A DNA stretch of 53,084 nucleotides from Fragilaria crotonensis (GCA_022925895.1 JAKSYS010000434.1:1-53084), one strand, 5' to 3'. Positions 22,152 through 32,992 are shown, counted from the stretch's first letter. Translations and numbers: made by a program. Notes: a model not told the origin generated them from the sequence alone.

Positions 22152-22423
22152 TCTTGAAGGTGTGTTGCTCCCGTTGTTCACTTATTGTATCTCACTCTTG
22201 TGCCCTGCAATGTTGCGATGGGACCGTATCAGCCATGGATGCAAGCCAACAGAACACAGCGCGGGAGAGATCAGAGAGCAAAATTCCGCGAATTAACACA
22301 CTTATCCAATTTTTTTAATTGCTCAGCTACATTGATGTAGCATGAAATGACCAAAAAGGCGTTAAAGTATGAAAAGGCAGGCGCGAAAATACGGCTCATA
22401 ACCAAAAATCGATCACCGGAATT

Positions 22424-22459
22424 AATTGCCAAATGGTCTCTAGTGCTACAGGCACAACA
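22424..22459 (-). repeat. Right terminal inverted repeat of the 5.9-kb element
   Basis: Contains AATGGTCTCTAGTG and ends GGCACAACA; inverted partner of 16528-16563. Confidence 0.7.
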
Positions 22460-22611
22460 CCCTCACGGGATAAGGTGCACTACATAGTACTGCTATAAGG
22501 AATTATGAAGTACTGGAGTACTGGTACCGTATGACATTTGTCAGTATAACCATATGATGCCCCTCGTGCTAGTACAAATGCCAGTACTGTGCCGCATCTT
22601 TGCTATGCGCA

Positions 22612-22620
22612 GATATATAT
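22612..22620 (+). promoter_or_regulatory. TATA-like box of the serine hydrolase gene
   Basis: GATATATAT lies about 80 bases upstream of the ATG at 22698, the only such AT run in the 230-bp spacer after the transposon. Confidence 0.4.
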
Positions 22621-22697
22621 GCGTACCATAGTACGATTTGGAATCTTCATTCCATCACATCAATGCCTTTCGCCACAGTACACATACTACCCTTGTC

Positions 22698-23258
22698 ATG
22701 AGAGTCGTGATCATCCCCGGCATGGGTTGTAGTCCTGTGCATCAATGCAACTGGTATTCTTGGTTGCAAAAGGAGCTTGTGAAACGAGATGTACAATGCA
22801 TACTTCGTGATTTCCCCGATCCCAACCAGTGTCGCGAATCGATTTGGATACCATTCCTATTGGACGAGATTGGAATTGATTCAGATACGGTAGTTGTGGG
22901 ACATAGCAGTGGTGCGGCGTGTGCGATGAGATTGTTGGAGCGACTGTCCGAGACGAAGAAACCAGCGATGAAGGCGGCCATTTTGGTCGCTGCGGCGTAT
23001 ACGGATCTGGGGGATGCCCACGAGCGACGGAGTGAATACTTTTCAAGAGAATGGAAATGGAATGACATGAAGGAAGGTGCACAACAGATTGTGTGCTTCC
23101 ATGGTACCGACGACCACTTAATACCAGTGGCCGAGGCGAGACATATAGCGGAAAATCTCAAGGGTGATAACTTTGTCTACCACGAGATGGAAGGGAAATC
23201 TCATTTCTTCCGACCTTGGAATGAGATCCTAGATGTGTTTGACGAATTAATTGTGTGA
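22698..23258 (+). CDS. RBBP9/YdeN-type serine hydrolase
   Basis: A 186-residue alpha/beta hydrolase of the usual length for the family. The N-terminal strand RVVIIPGMGCSP leads to W in NWYSWLQKEL. The nucleophile elbow is VVVGHSSGAAC (Ser70), the acid lies in CFHGTDDHLIPVAEA (Asp138/139) and the histidine is His169 in EGKSHFF. All three catalytic residues are present, so the enzyme should be active as a serine hydrolase; the physiological substrate is unknown for most members. No targeting signal is seen, so it is probably cytosolic. The upstream open frame lacks an ATG, and MRVVIIPG is the standard family start. The spacer on the left is only 238 bp from the end of the 5.9-kb transposon. Confidence 0.85.
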   Translation: MRVVIIPGMGCSPVHQCNWYSWLQKELVKRDVQCILRDFPDPNQCRESIWIPFLLDEIGIDSDTVVVGHSSGAACAMRLLERLSETKKPAMKAAILVAAAYTDLGDAHERRSEYFSREWKWNDMKEGAQQIVCFHGTDDHLIPVAEARHIAENLKGDNFVYHEMEGKSHFFRPWNEILDVFDELIV

Positions 23259-23344
23259 TGATTATGGGTGGGTTTCAGAGTTGTTGAGTCTGCGGACTGA
23301 AGTTCTTTAATTGTTCACGTCGGTCCAGTATTCGATATATGTCG

Positions 23345-23827
23345 TTATAACACTTTCTTTACACTTTGCGTCACTTCATTCTTGGTTGAAGCTCCATTCG
23401 CATATGCTCCTTTCTTGACACCCTCTTCTTCGAGGCTCAATTCCGTCATGGAGGCATCGTGATGCGACTTTGAAGTCGGCGTATCCGGCGACGGATGACT
23501 CATCATCCCCTTGACAAAGTGACCCACAACCTTTGGAAAGTCACGTCCAGCCTTCAGTGCTTCTCGTTCCATACGCTTCGACAGCACATTACTCAATGCT
23601 TCGACGTGGTCATCTAAATCTGGTTCGTGACAGAGTTTCTTCAAACCGACAACTATCACGTTCGCGGCAGCATCCACAACTAGAGGATGATTCAATATCT
23701 GCGCCGTGAACCAGGCGATGGCATGGACTGCTACATTCACAATGGCATGACCAAGGTCCGACAAGAACTGCATGAAACGTAGTTGTTGCTTTGTTGTGTA
23801 CGGCTCGTACTTGTTTGCCAGCAACAT
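23345..23827 (-). CDS. Unknown helical protein
   Basis: A 160-residue frame from the ATG at 23827. It has a long amphipathic or weakly hydrophobic region (LSDLGHAIVNVAVHAIAWFT, NHPLVVDAAANVIVVGLKKL), then a charged helix (NVLSKRMEREALKAGRD) and a Ser/Thr-rich, lysine-ended tail. No family recognised. The frame stays open to 23848 and is preceded by TTACGCAG, a good acceptor. The ATG could therefore be internal, with a first exon further upstream on the minus strand, under the 5' flank of the next gene. Confidence 0.5.
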   Translation of the reverse strand: MLLANKYEPYTTKQQLRFMQFLSDLGHAIVNVAVHAIAWFTAQILNHPLVVDAAANVIVVGLKKLCHEPDLDDHVEALSNVLSKRMEREALKAGRDFPKVVGHFVKGMMSHPSPDTPTSKSHHDASMTELSLEEEGVKKGAYANGASTKNEVTQSVKKVL

Positions 23828-24232
23828 CACAATAAAACGATGCCACACTGCGTAACAGTTACATCAGTCACATGGAACAGCAACCAGATTTTTCGAAAGC
23901 GTTCCACCGATTCTTTCCGCGATGATCGAGGTGCACGTCGAATATCTACGATGACCGTTTTGAGTCGAATTGATCGACCATGTCAGATTTCGTCGACCAC
24001 CCATTACAAACGTGGTCAGTGGAGTACTATACGTATGATACAAGGTACAAGTACCGGTACCAAGTCTACCGAGCACTTTCCCGCAGAAGGCGGGGAATAC
24101 TACTGTCTACGGTATGATTCAGGGATGCAGCAGGGTCATGCGGACAGTGGGCCATTGATCCACAAAATTGGTCGCACGTCGCACCAAACATGTCATGTCA
24201 ATGACGTTCATGTATGCCGTTCTTTCTGCTTC

Positions 24233-25453
24233 ATGAGGACCCATAGTTGGAAACCCACTGCAGGTAGACGGTCCCAGCAATTAAATTACCGTGTAGTGTC
24301 ATTGGGATTCTGGTTCCTTGGAGTGCTTTTTGTGGTCTGTCTCGGGGTGAATCACCTTGCGTTCCAAAGAACTCAACAAGGCAAGCACTATGAAGAAATC
24401 AAAGAATTTGGTGTACCACGAACGAGTATTCAGACCGTCACAGCAGGCGCAGAGTTACCCGTTGTGGACATATCAGCTACGACACCATCCACAATCCGGA
24501 ACACTAAACTTCGATTGGACTGGACGAACCTTCCTCCGCGGTCTGAAATTGCGAAACAACTTCAGAATCTGCAACGAAATTGTTCCTTGCCCTATATGAA
24601 ATACGAGTGGCGAAGTCAGGGGTACGGGATGGGGTCTGATTTGCACGTATGGGGAAATAGCTTGTGGGCGGGTTTAATTTTTTCGCATCGACTGAAAAGT
24701 CCTAACCGTTGGATCTGGACTCATATGCAGGCATGTAAAGGAAAATCATCGTGGGATTGTTATTTCCCAGCCGTAGAACCGACGTGTCCGGACGAAACCT
24801 TCCGACCGGGACGCATCATTGCGGGAACATGTCAAAAGATCATTACATGGCCCCCAACGTATGAGGTCGCCGACTTTCGCGCCGCGGCAACAGAATTTGT
24901 GTTCTCGTCACTTTCTGATATTGTTATCCGGGAAGCGGAGAGACAACTACAGGCTGTCTTTGGCGACAATGGAGTCCCAGCGAACCTTATCACAGTACAC
25001 GTACGATGGGGAGACAAAGCGCTTGAAGGATCTAGAAAGAACAATCCGATTGATGGCTTTATTGCCGCAGTTGAGAAAATTGTACAGGAAAGGAAGATTG
25101 ATTCGGTTCATATCCTACTTTGCACCGAAGATCCATTGGCAGAAGCAGCGTTTCGGAATGCGGCACTGCCAACGTGGTCAATATATTTGGATCACTTCTA
25201 TACTGAGTTCCTCCCATATCGAAAAGATCGTGAAGTTGTCTACAACGTTCCTTCGTTCATTACCATGGATCTCAAGGGAAAACCTGGATTATGGGCTTTG
25301 GGTTCTTTGTTAGTCGCCATGGAGGCCAATTACTTCGTCATGACTACAAAATCGAACTGGGCTCGTCTGATGAACGAGCTTCGAAAGAATGTTATTGATC
25401 CGCGATGTGACGGCTGCACTTATATGGTTGACCTCGAAGAAGGGGAATGTTAA
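24233..25453 (+). CDS. GT23-like glycosyltransferase, type II membrane protein
   Basis: I take the ATG at 24233. It gives a short basic cytosolic tail followed by a signal anchor at about residues 20-42 (VVSLGFWFLGVLFVVCLGVN), the layout of Golgi type II glycosyltransferases. The 150 codons upstream in frame look non-coding. The lumenal domain has ITVHVRWGDK (about 253-262), which matches the VHVRRTDK donor-binding motif of FUT8/NodZ-type (GT23) fucosyltransferases. It also has VHILLCTEDPLAEAAFRNA and NYFVMTTKSNWARLMNEL, which corresponds to the conserved VCTxSSxxxR region. The second Arg of the HVRR pair is Trp here, so donor binding may differ. Expected role: fucosylation of N-glycans or other glycans in the Golgi. 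The product is 406 residues, somewhat short of animal FUT8, with no SH3 domain. Confidence 0.72.
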   Translation: MRTHSWKPTAGRRSQQLNYRVVSLGFWFLGVLFVVCLGVNHLAFQRTQQGKHYEEIKEFGVPRTSIQTVTAGAELPVVDISATTPSTIRNTKLRLDWTNLPPRSEIAKQLQNLQRNCSLPYMKYEWRSQGYGMGSDLHVWGNSLWAGLIFSHRLKSPNRWIWTHMQACKGKSSWDCYFPAVEPTCPDETFRPGRIIAGTCQKIITWPPTYEVADFRAAATEFVFSSLSDIVIREAERQLQAVFGDNGVPANLITVHVRWGDKALEGSRKNNPIDGFIAAVEKIVQERKIDSVHILLCTEDPLAEAAFRNAALPTWSIYLDHFYTEFLPYRKDREVVYNVPSFITMDLKGKPGLWALGSLLVAMEANYFVMTTKSNWARLMNELRKNVIDPRCDGCTYMVDLEEGEC

Positions 25454-26079
25454 AGTCTGTAGCGCCAATCAGGTATCATACTCTATGTACTGGTATTCCC
25501 TATTATGCATCGTGCGTGTGCTGACATGCATGCATGATAATACTGCAATCGCTGCATCGCACTATCGATTCCGTCTTTGTACTCCAGTACTCCAGTATAG
25601 CCAGTCAACAGTACTGGATAGGCTGTTAATCGTAAAGACGGACGAAGCCGTGGCAAACATGGTTTTCAACCTGGAGCGAAGAGAACTAAATTTCTCATTT
25701 TCTAGGCGTTCTGAATCGGGTGGATCGGTGGATCGCACAATTTTGATTAAAATCAATTGTCTTCCTGTATGTATGATTGAAAGCAAATACAGACTACGTC
25801 ATCTGTCCACCGTCTTCCGAGCGCCACGCGCCTTGTCACAAAAATTTCAGAACGCGATGTCGAGTGTTGTCAACATCCAATGAGAAGTGTCAATTTCCCC
25901 CCCAACTGCCCGCGGAGTGTGCGTTTGAGCGAGCGAGGTGACGAGTTGCTGCCGGTCTTGATCTCTCCTATGACTCTCTGCAACACGCGTCTAGGTTTCT
26001 GAAGACGATCGCTCCTGCTTATTGAACGACGACTTTTGCCCATCGCATCGAACCCTTCTCAATCATCTTGATCAACCCG
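25454..26079. other. Gene-free intergenic stretch
   Basis: Contains paired CCAGTACT/AGTACTGG words around 25582-25620. The open frame crossing it shows no protein-like pattern. Confidence 0.4.
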
Positions 26080-27001
26080 ATGGCGGCAGTAAACAGTGGC
26101 TTTCGAAACGAAAGTGTAGGATTCTCATCCAATCTTCCTGACTCGGAGTACGATGCAGGTACATTCGAAATAGGGAGAACGTACACGGCGCCCTTCCATT
26201 AGCTGGTTTGATAATGATCCAGATCTTGCTGATTCTGACGATGGTAGTGCGCTGCAGAGGATCGAAAGGATGCAACTTCGAAAGCAATCACCCAAGATTC
26301 GGCGCCGCAAGAAGCGCAGCAAGGTTCCAGTCGACCCGATTGCTCAAGAACTTGAAGACGAAGCGCTGTTCTACCAATCCCAACTTACTCCGGATGAAGT
26401 GTCTCGTCAATTGGAAGCATCCACAACAAGAATTCAGCGAGCAACGGATCGCTTCCTCGACGTGCTTGAAAATATGCGTGAGTCCAACTCGTTTCATGCA
26501 GTCGATGTGCTCTTTGGAGACCAAGGTCATCCAGTGTCCAATGAAATCAAGGACGCCATCGACGACGGGTTCTCAACGCTCCATCGATGCTACAATTACT
26601 GCATACAGAATCCTTCGGCAAGCAGGTTGCATCTCAAACCATTGGGTGCACAAACCAAGGCCTTGTTGATGGCATTCCTCGCGCTCCCTCCGCTTCCCAG
26701 CAACTATATCCAAGTGGTGACATTCTGTGGCGCGTTGGCTCAGTACTACGGGTGCCACCACCTTGTGTCTTCCAGCGATCATGCAGTGGCACATTTTTAC
26801 AACTTGCTTCGCTATCTACAGGTACAACAACAACCAGATGACGAGGACACGTTGGAGGCGCTGTGCGAGCCAACCGAAATTTTGTTTCGTAATCATCAAG
26901 TTCTACTGAATGAACTCATTACGCCTCCAGCGATCGCTGTGCAAATTGAAGCGTGTCTGGGAACCCGTATGCACAAGTTACTTGTCAACCGCACAGGCTA
27001 G
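26080..27001 (+). CDS. Unknown helical protein, probably two exons
   Basis: The main frame runs to 27001 and is protein-like from about 26203 (WFDNDPDLADSDDG, QRIERMQLRKQ). An ATG at 26080 opens a short exon. Using the donor GTACGA at 26148 and the acceptor CCATTAG ending at 26202, a 55-nt intron keeps frame and gives 288 residues. The stronger-looking donor CAGGTACAT at 26159 would not keep frame. The protein is mostly helical: basic RRRKKRSK near the start, DEALFYQSQLTPDEVSRQLE, RIQRATDRFLDVLENMRES, and a hydrophobic core (LLMAFLALPPLPSNYIQVVT). No family recognised. The conservative alternative is a start at the internal ATG 26270. Confidence 0.55.
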
Positions 27002-29117
27002 TTTCAACACTTCCCCCAGGATCATCACTCTACACGGCTACCATCTCACGGCAACGCTCGAGGGTTGTGACGCTTTCACTGTCAAGTCAATGATTCAGCC
27101 GCAGCATGCGAGAGCTCTTGCTTTCAAGTACCTGGTACTGCACATGGAAATTTGTGTGCCTCTTGTGGTCCGCTACACACACCACCGACCAGTCCAGGCA
27201 CCACTATTCACGCGGGTTATCCGCCATTCACTGACCAGTCCCCTATCCAATATGATTCGAGCTGGTAATTGAAATCTCTACCAAGCCTCATTGATCTCCA
27301 TTTCCGCGATTTTTTATTTCAAGATCACGATATAAGTTAGCGCATCATGTGATTGGAGTGCAACCACACGGATATGGCTGCGAAGTGGGCGCAACGTATC
27401 GCCGTGCTCAAAGAATATGTTCCAACATGCAGTCATGCGCAGAACGTGTTTCCACCTTGCTCGTTTGTCGGAAGAGCACGGCAAGTGATTTGTGGGATAT
27501 GGAGCCGTACGCCAGCGATGCAGTCGTGACGTATCCATTCAGTTGAGCACAAACTAGACGGTTGCGATCGAAGCAAATTGTCGATGCCATGGCGAAGTAA
27601 CATCTACTGATGTTGTTGCCCAGCCACGCAGCGATGACGCTCTAAAACGATGACCATTGTCGAAAAGACATCTAGAAAAAGAAGGGAATTCGTTTTGATT
27701 GTAGATAAGTCTATCGAATGTACCCTTGATCTCCATATGGTAACGGGTTGTGTATTGCCAACCATTTGCAGAATTTCTTGAAGGTGTCACACCTAGTTGG
27801 TACTTCCGTTCCTTTGCATGGAAGAGGATTGCAGTGCCCAGCTTTATCTTTGGCTGGCAGAAACGTGTTCTTGATGAATCACATTGCACATTGCTGGTGC
27901 TGTTGACTGCCGCTTGCTCCATCGGGGTTCCGATGAGCTTTTGTTTGACTGGATCATCAAGGAAGACCTGTTGACAGCAGGAGTTGATGACGCCGTCCCC
28001 TACTTATGATTAACATTAGTAGTACGCACATGACAAGGCTGCGGGCGGTAAAAATGAGAAAGAAACCAAATTGAGATCCTACTTTCAGTTTCGTTGCCTC
28101 GAGAAACGGAAGGATTGGCTTTAGCCAATACCATGAGCTCAGACACGGGTCCCTGCGGTAGAGTAGACTCATGTAGTATGACATACAAACTGCAGAATAC
28201 ACCCGACAACAGGTAAAACTGCAAATTTGAAAGGCAAGCTTCGAACTTGCTGTTGTGTGCATTAACATTTATTGTCTCCAATAACGAAAGTGATCTTGAG
28301 CATCGTTGAAGTACTGAAGTACCGTCGTACATTCATGTTGACTAGGGTCTGATGTTGATCTTGCGATCTTGCAAGGCCATTCTTCAATTGATGTCCATGG
28401 ACATTGTGCCTCCTACATTTAAAACAGATTTAGTGTCTGTGACTCCGATTTCGGGACTCATCTCAGAGGTGAGAACAAAACAGAAAATTGCGCTCCAACA
28501 TCTATGTATGCATACACTCGTAGTGCGAGGAAAGGACAGTCATAGCAAACTCAATTGAGAATCACGAGTAACTGGAATTCCGCTAAGGTAACTATTTTTG
28601 TAGACGAACTCCATGACTGTGCTCACAGCATGACCTGCTGACTCACGAGCGACTGGAATATTCACTTGGTGTTGTCACAATGAATGCAACATTACTATTG
28701 TATACCAGGTACTCCCACAGCTATAGACCAGGTAAGGAGTTCCATGTACAATTGCATGGACACTTAATCGCATACTTCGAGTCTTGATGTGTGGGCTCTT
28801 ACACATTTATCGACATTTTTTATCCCAAAACCTCTTTTTACTAGACTTAACATAATTTATCACAATCACATGCATACACACCCCCAACCCCCAGGGCTTT
28901 CAACTGCAGACGGACATATTTATTCACGAGTCATGCCCTCGGTTAGATGAATCGGCAGAACAAGAACTATAGACACCTGACACCCGACATCACCTTACAA
29001 GACGCTACTGGGGATGCCGAGGTGCAACCCCTCGTCCAGATGGGGGGAAAATCGAAGATCACTTTCAGAGTTCATAAAATCATTCTGAGAACTCAGAACA
29101 AGTCAAGGTGAAAAATC
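27002..29117. other. Long intergenic stretch without supported genes
   Basis: Minus-strand frames at 27554-27922 and 27957-28332 are open for 100-120 codons but show no recognisable family, and the region may contain remains of a gene. From about 28560 to 29100 the DNA is AT-rich with no open frame of note, and serves as the promoter side of the first peroxidase. Confidence 0.35.
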
Positions 29118-30505
29118 ATGAAGGTTTGTCTTGTCGTTCTTGTTCTTACCCAGCTTGTTGCCGGTGTCGTCGCTCAGGAGGCCGACCAGGAGGAGCGTGG
29201 GCTGCTGTTCGGGCTTCTTAGCGGCCTTCTCTTCCCAAAATACCCAACGACCAGTCCGCCAACGCCAAGACCGACTCTTCGTCCTACGCCCAGTCCATAC
29301 GTGCCGGCTGTCCCGGCCGTGCCTCCACCTGCTCCCGCCCCATCTCCACAAGCGATTGCAGATCATATGAAACTCGTGGGTGCCAAAATTCGCGCGACGA
29401 TCACGAGCAATGAAGAGATTGCTGCCACCTACCTTCGACTCGGCTTTCACGACTGCGTCCCCAACGGTGCTGCGGGCGGTTGCGACGGATGCATCAACCT
29501 AAAGAATGAAGCCAACAGTGGACTTCTTCCAGCAGTCCAGACGTTGGCTCCCATCGTTGCCGAGTTCGAGAACAAGGTTCTCGGAGTCTCTCGCGCCGAC
29601 ATTTGGGCCTACGCCACCCTTCTTGGCGCCGAAGTTTCTCAAAACGAGATTGTCTTTACCGACTCTTTCGTTGTCGGTCGGAAGAACTGCGAGGTTGTTG
29701 GTACCTGCAGCAGCAAAGATCCTATCTTCTGCGCCTCAAACGGACCTGACCAATTAAGTGACTTCCCAGATAGTGATTTGACTACTCACCAGCTGCTCGC
29801 CTTCATGCTCGATCATTTTGGCTACAATGCTGATGATACGGTCGCGATCATGGGTGCGCATTCCATTGGACGCGCACTACCTGAAAACACCGGGTACCAA
29901 GGACAGGAGGGGTGGGACAACGACCACAAGAAGCTAGGTACGATGTTGTCTTGTCAATTGTTTGTACGTTAGCATTGTTATTCGACCGCTCTGACCCATT
30001 TGCTCAAACTTAACACTGAACAGACAACGAATACTACAAGGCCCTCGTCGGACCTCCTGGTGCCCTTTTTGACGGTCCTGATTGGTTCCCTCTTCAGGTG
30101 CTTTCGAGTGGGGAGTGGCAGTGGGTGCCCGCGGGCAAAGGAGACCCGCAGGTTGGCACCCTAGGCTTCCCAACCTATTTGTTCGGCGGGCTATTCGGCT
30201 CTGGTAAGTTTTCGCTGGCGCCTTACCTCCTTGATCCACTCAACACTGGGTGGCAGTGGTCAGGCAAAGGCGAAGTTCCACCCTTTATGCTGAATGCCGA
30301 TATTGCGATTGTCCGTGATCTTGGAATTGGGAACAAGCTGGAGGAGAATGGCAGGCCTCTCTGCGCCTTCCGCTTCCCGGAACAAAAGAAATGTCCCGCG
30401 GCGGCAACTTTGACCAAGGCTGGAGTTTACAGGGAGAATAACAGTGTGTGGCTTGCAGACTTCAAGAGAGTCCTCTTAGTCATGGTCAAGAAAGGTTTGA
30501 AGTAG
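29118..30505 (+). CDS. Secreted heme peroxidase 1, two exons
   Basis: Exons are 29118-29937 and 30024-30505. The 86-nt intron starts GTACGATG and ends ACACTGAACAG, and the split codon rebuilds Asp in LDNEYYKAL. The product is 433 residues. A signal peptide (MKVCLVVLVLTQLVAGVVAQ) is followed by a Pro/Thr-rich linker with PTPRPTLRPTPSP at about 48-60. The plant-peroxidase fold then carries distal Arg107 and His111 in YLRLGFHDCVPN, a GGCDGC turn, and proximal His248 in IMGAHSIGRA. The catalytic set is complete. The enzyme should oxidise phenolic or other donors with hydrogen peroxide outside the cell or in the wall. A 40-50 residue insertion near 30105-30260 is absent from the paralogue at 35170 and contains a GTAAGT site (see findings). 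Confidence 0.88.
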
Positions 30506-31140
30506 TCAAATAGACTACTGGAGTGCATTTCAAGAAGCGAAACCATGAAGCACTTGGTGGATGCTGTGCTTCGAAAAAATCGAGTGATCGCTACCCGTGT
30601 CTCGGGTCTGATGATGGCAGACTTGCACTGGGTGATCTACATAGGATGCGAATGCGGGAAATAGGTAAACCATTTATGATTTAGGCAAAGAGGTTAAGGC
30701 TCTACTGATTACCACAGTTATAGTTGGAGTTCCGGTGCACACCAGGATTATAGGAATGATAGAGTTGAGTGATGTCTGACATCTGCAATGTGAGTCGTCA
30801 TTGCAACCTACTTGTTCGATCTGCAGTTGTTGCGGACACACTCGAATGGTGCCAATGCAAGGTTGTCCTGAGCGCGTAGAGTCAGTGTTGGGTGCGAGTA
30901 GTTGTACCTGCTGGAGTAGACGAAGGAAGGGACTGTGTCCTTCGCATAGTACCTGTACTCCTTTTGTTGAACGCAACACAAACGGGGTCAGGCCTGATGT
31001 GAGAGACATTTGTGCCGTATTACTTAAACGAAGGCAGGACTCAGAGCAAAATGGATGGCTGACGGCTCGTCATTGTCAATAACATCAGAGTGTCGCAACT
31101 TTTGAAAGATGAGTGATCAAATTACTTGGTAACATTTGCT
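30506..31140. other. Gene-free spacer
   Basis: Convergent 3' flanks of peroxidase 1 and the SET-domain gene; no gene recognised. Confidence 0.4.
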
Positions 31141-32117
31141 TCATGGAAAGAAAATCGGACTTTTCACCTGCACAAGTTCTCGATACGATTTCTGTTCCCC
31201 AGGAACAAACCCGTATAGAGAGGCGTATTCATGAAGCTCCAAATCGTGTGAGTACTCAATGTACAATTCTTCTCCCGAGGTGAGATCACGCCGTGCTATA
31301 ACGATCACTGCCCCCTTTTGGGCATCTGTCACATGCTCAACATTGGCGTCCTCCGAATGTTGCGTCATGTCCAATAAGGGTATGAGCTTGCTGCTGTCAA
31401 CACTGTCGTCCTCAAAGGATCTTGAAAGAATAGACGCGTAAGCAGCTCGTAGAACCTCATCCCATATTTCTTTGGATGGTAGCTCCAAGTTTTTTTCGGT
31501 TTGCATGACTTGCCACAAAATGTCCATCGCACTATCTGTGTCTTCGCGCAATGATAAGACCTTGTCATAGATGTTCGAGCCCTCCAGAGTCTTGACGTCC
31601 TCGTCCGACAACCACAGGACATGATCCATATCAGCTATATTCGTCGGAAGCTTGCAAAGATATGGATACCAATGTGATTGCTTACCCTTCAACATCTCCA
31701 TCCGACAAATCCAGCTAAAGATGCCATTCTACCTGCTGCTCCACCCTCATCGCTCAGGTAGCAAAAGGCGTCTCCCAACACCTCATCACTCCAAGCGTTT
31801 TCCACCGAAATCACATGTGTCTCTGGCACAATCAGCAGAACCTCTCCCCGCGCCACGTCCGTCGTGACAAAGAGTCCCTGACCACCACCAGAATACTTGG
31901 ATGTACCAATGGACAGCTGCAACGATAGCTGCGAGTTTCGGTCATCCGCTCCCGCTATCCAATTCAACAGAGCGTCGTAACCATTGCTGTCACGAGACGA
32001 AAACATTCGAGAAGACTGCATCCATTGGAAATGGGCAACTACCGAGATAGTGAACCCGACACACTGACTAATCCAAAGGAAGGACAACGCCAGCGAGATC
32101 GTTCTTCTGGCATCCAT
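31141..32117 (-). CDS. SET-domain methyltransferase (LSMT-like), one frameshift
   Basis: The first frame runs from the ATG at 32117 to 31689, the second from about 31710 to 31141. Between them the text reads SLAGF in one frame and ICRMEMLKGKQSHWYPYL in the next. The family expects these to be continuous (a leucine-rich helix, then G-x-x-S-x-W-x-PY-x-x-LP), so a single base is missing or extra near 31715. The 5' part has a signal-like N-terminus (RRTISLALSFLWISQCVGF) that could be a bipartite plastid signal, and the SET start GGQGLFVTTDVARGEVLL. The 3' part has LIPLLDMTQHSEDANVEHV in place of the NHxxxxN core, and SGEELYIEYSHDLELHEYAS before YGFVP. Plastid LSMT-type enzymes methylate lysines of Rubisco or aldolase; the substrate here is unknown. 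An 18-nt GT-AG stretch nearby is too short to be an intron and would not fix the frame. Confidence 0.7.
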
Positions 32118-32864
32118 TGTTCCTGCTTATAACATCGGTAAGTGATACATAAGTGGTCGGGGTCACGACATCGTCATAAGTCAGATTTGTCGCGGTCGAA
32201 CGTCAAAGGACGGATGGAAGGATTCTACCAATCAGAATAGTCCGACGCTTTTTGATGGCGCTGAGTCTTGAGTCATGAGTCATGACTTTACTGTAGTACT
32301 GGAGTAGGAGTATGCTGGAGTACGTCGTGCAATACGCCAGCACACACGTAATCGAGATTTTGCAGCCAGACTCTCAGTGAAACTTATCAAAAAATGGAAC
32401 AAACGTAGCGACTTTAGAGGCGATGCATGATGGACAAGCTCTCCAATTAAGATATGGTGCCAACACAATGACTTAGCAACCCGCCTCCATGCGACCGAAA
32501 TTTCCCGATTTGAAACAATGTGGCTGACTGAGATTGTAAGTCAAAGGAAGTGATATGATCAAACTCGACTATAGTACTCCAGTACTCCCTCACTAATCAC
32601 ACCACAATTAGCTCTGTTGGTAGGATTGGACCAATTCCACTGAGTCTCTTCTCACAATACACTGATCACACCATTAATGTCAAGAACATCATCAACATCC
32701 AAAGGACAAACATCAATAAGCAATATGACATTGGAAACTACAAAACTTAGTACACCAGCACATGCAATACTGTTAACTGTGGTGATATGCGATGCCACCA
32801 CATTGAAGCATGCGTACTCAGTAGCTTGTTTTGCACATTAGTGACAAATGTCTTTCAGTCTCTA
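32118..32864. other. Gene-free spacer
   Basis: No gene. Contains TAGTACTGGAGTA near 32294 and AGTACTCCAGTACTCC near 32574, part of the recurring GTAC-palindrome pattern. Confidence 0.4.
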
Positions 32865-32992
32865 TACCCTATTTGCATTAAGCAGGTCATCCTAGTCATT
32901 TCACACAGTACTCATACACGGTACGTAGGAATTTGTGTACAGTACATGGTTAAATGCAAACAAGCTGAGTTTAATGCATGTTCTTGGGTATT
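32865..32992 (+). repeat. Dispersed repeat, copy A
   Basis: About 128 bp matching 47739-47872 on the same strand. Shared words include CAGGTCATCCTAGTCATTTC, CGTAGGAATTTGTGTACAGT, GCAAACAAGCTGAGTTTA and CTTGGGTATT. Ends are abrupt; no inverted repeat or coding signal. Confidence 0.85.

Larger units (their letters stand above)
16528..22459. mobile_element. 5.9-kb DNA transposon with inverted ends and two convergent ORFs
   Basis: The left end (from 16528, TGTTGTACC) and the reverse complement of the right end (from 22459, TGTTGTGCC) match through CACTAGAGACCATT and, with gaps, into TTAATTC. A second shared word, TTTCATACTTTA, lies deeper on both sides. Between the ends are a decayed plus-strand transposase-like gene (16968-20504) and an intact minus-strand ORF (20517-22151), ending 12 bp apart. 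The plus-strand ORF family is one I associate with highly repeated diatom sequences. No target-site duplication is evident in the immediate flanks (GGCGATAC left, CCCTCACG right), so the exact ends are uncertain by a few bases. Confidence 0.7.

Noticed and set aside
16508..22480. Target-site duplication for the 5.9-kb element
   Set aside because: I compared several end positions and found no matching flanks longer than two bases.
26208..26669. Alternative frame MIMIQILLILTMVV
   Set aside because: Hydrophobic start looks like a signal peptide, but the rest is a shadow of the helical protein at 26203-27001.
27314..28332. Several 70-120 codon frames on both strands
   Set aside because: No domain and no consistent splice model; noted only as possible remains of a gene.
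31706..31740. Possible 18-nt GT-AG intron in the SET gene
   Set aside because: Far too short to splice, and removing 18 bases would not repair the frame.
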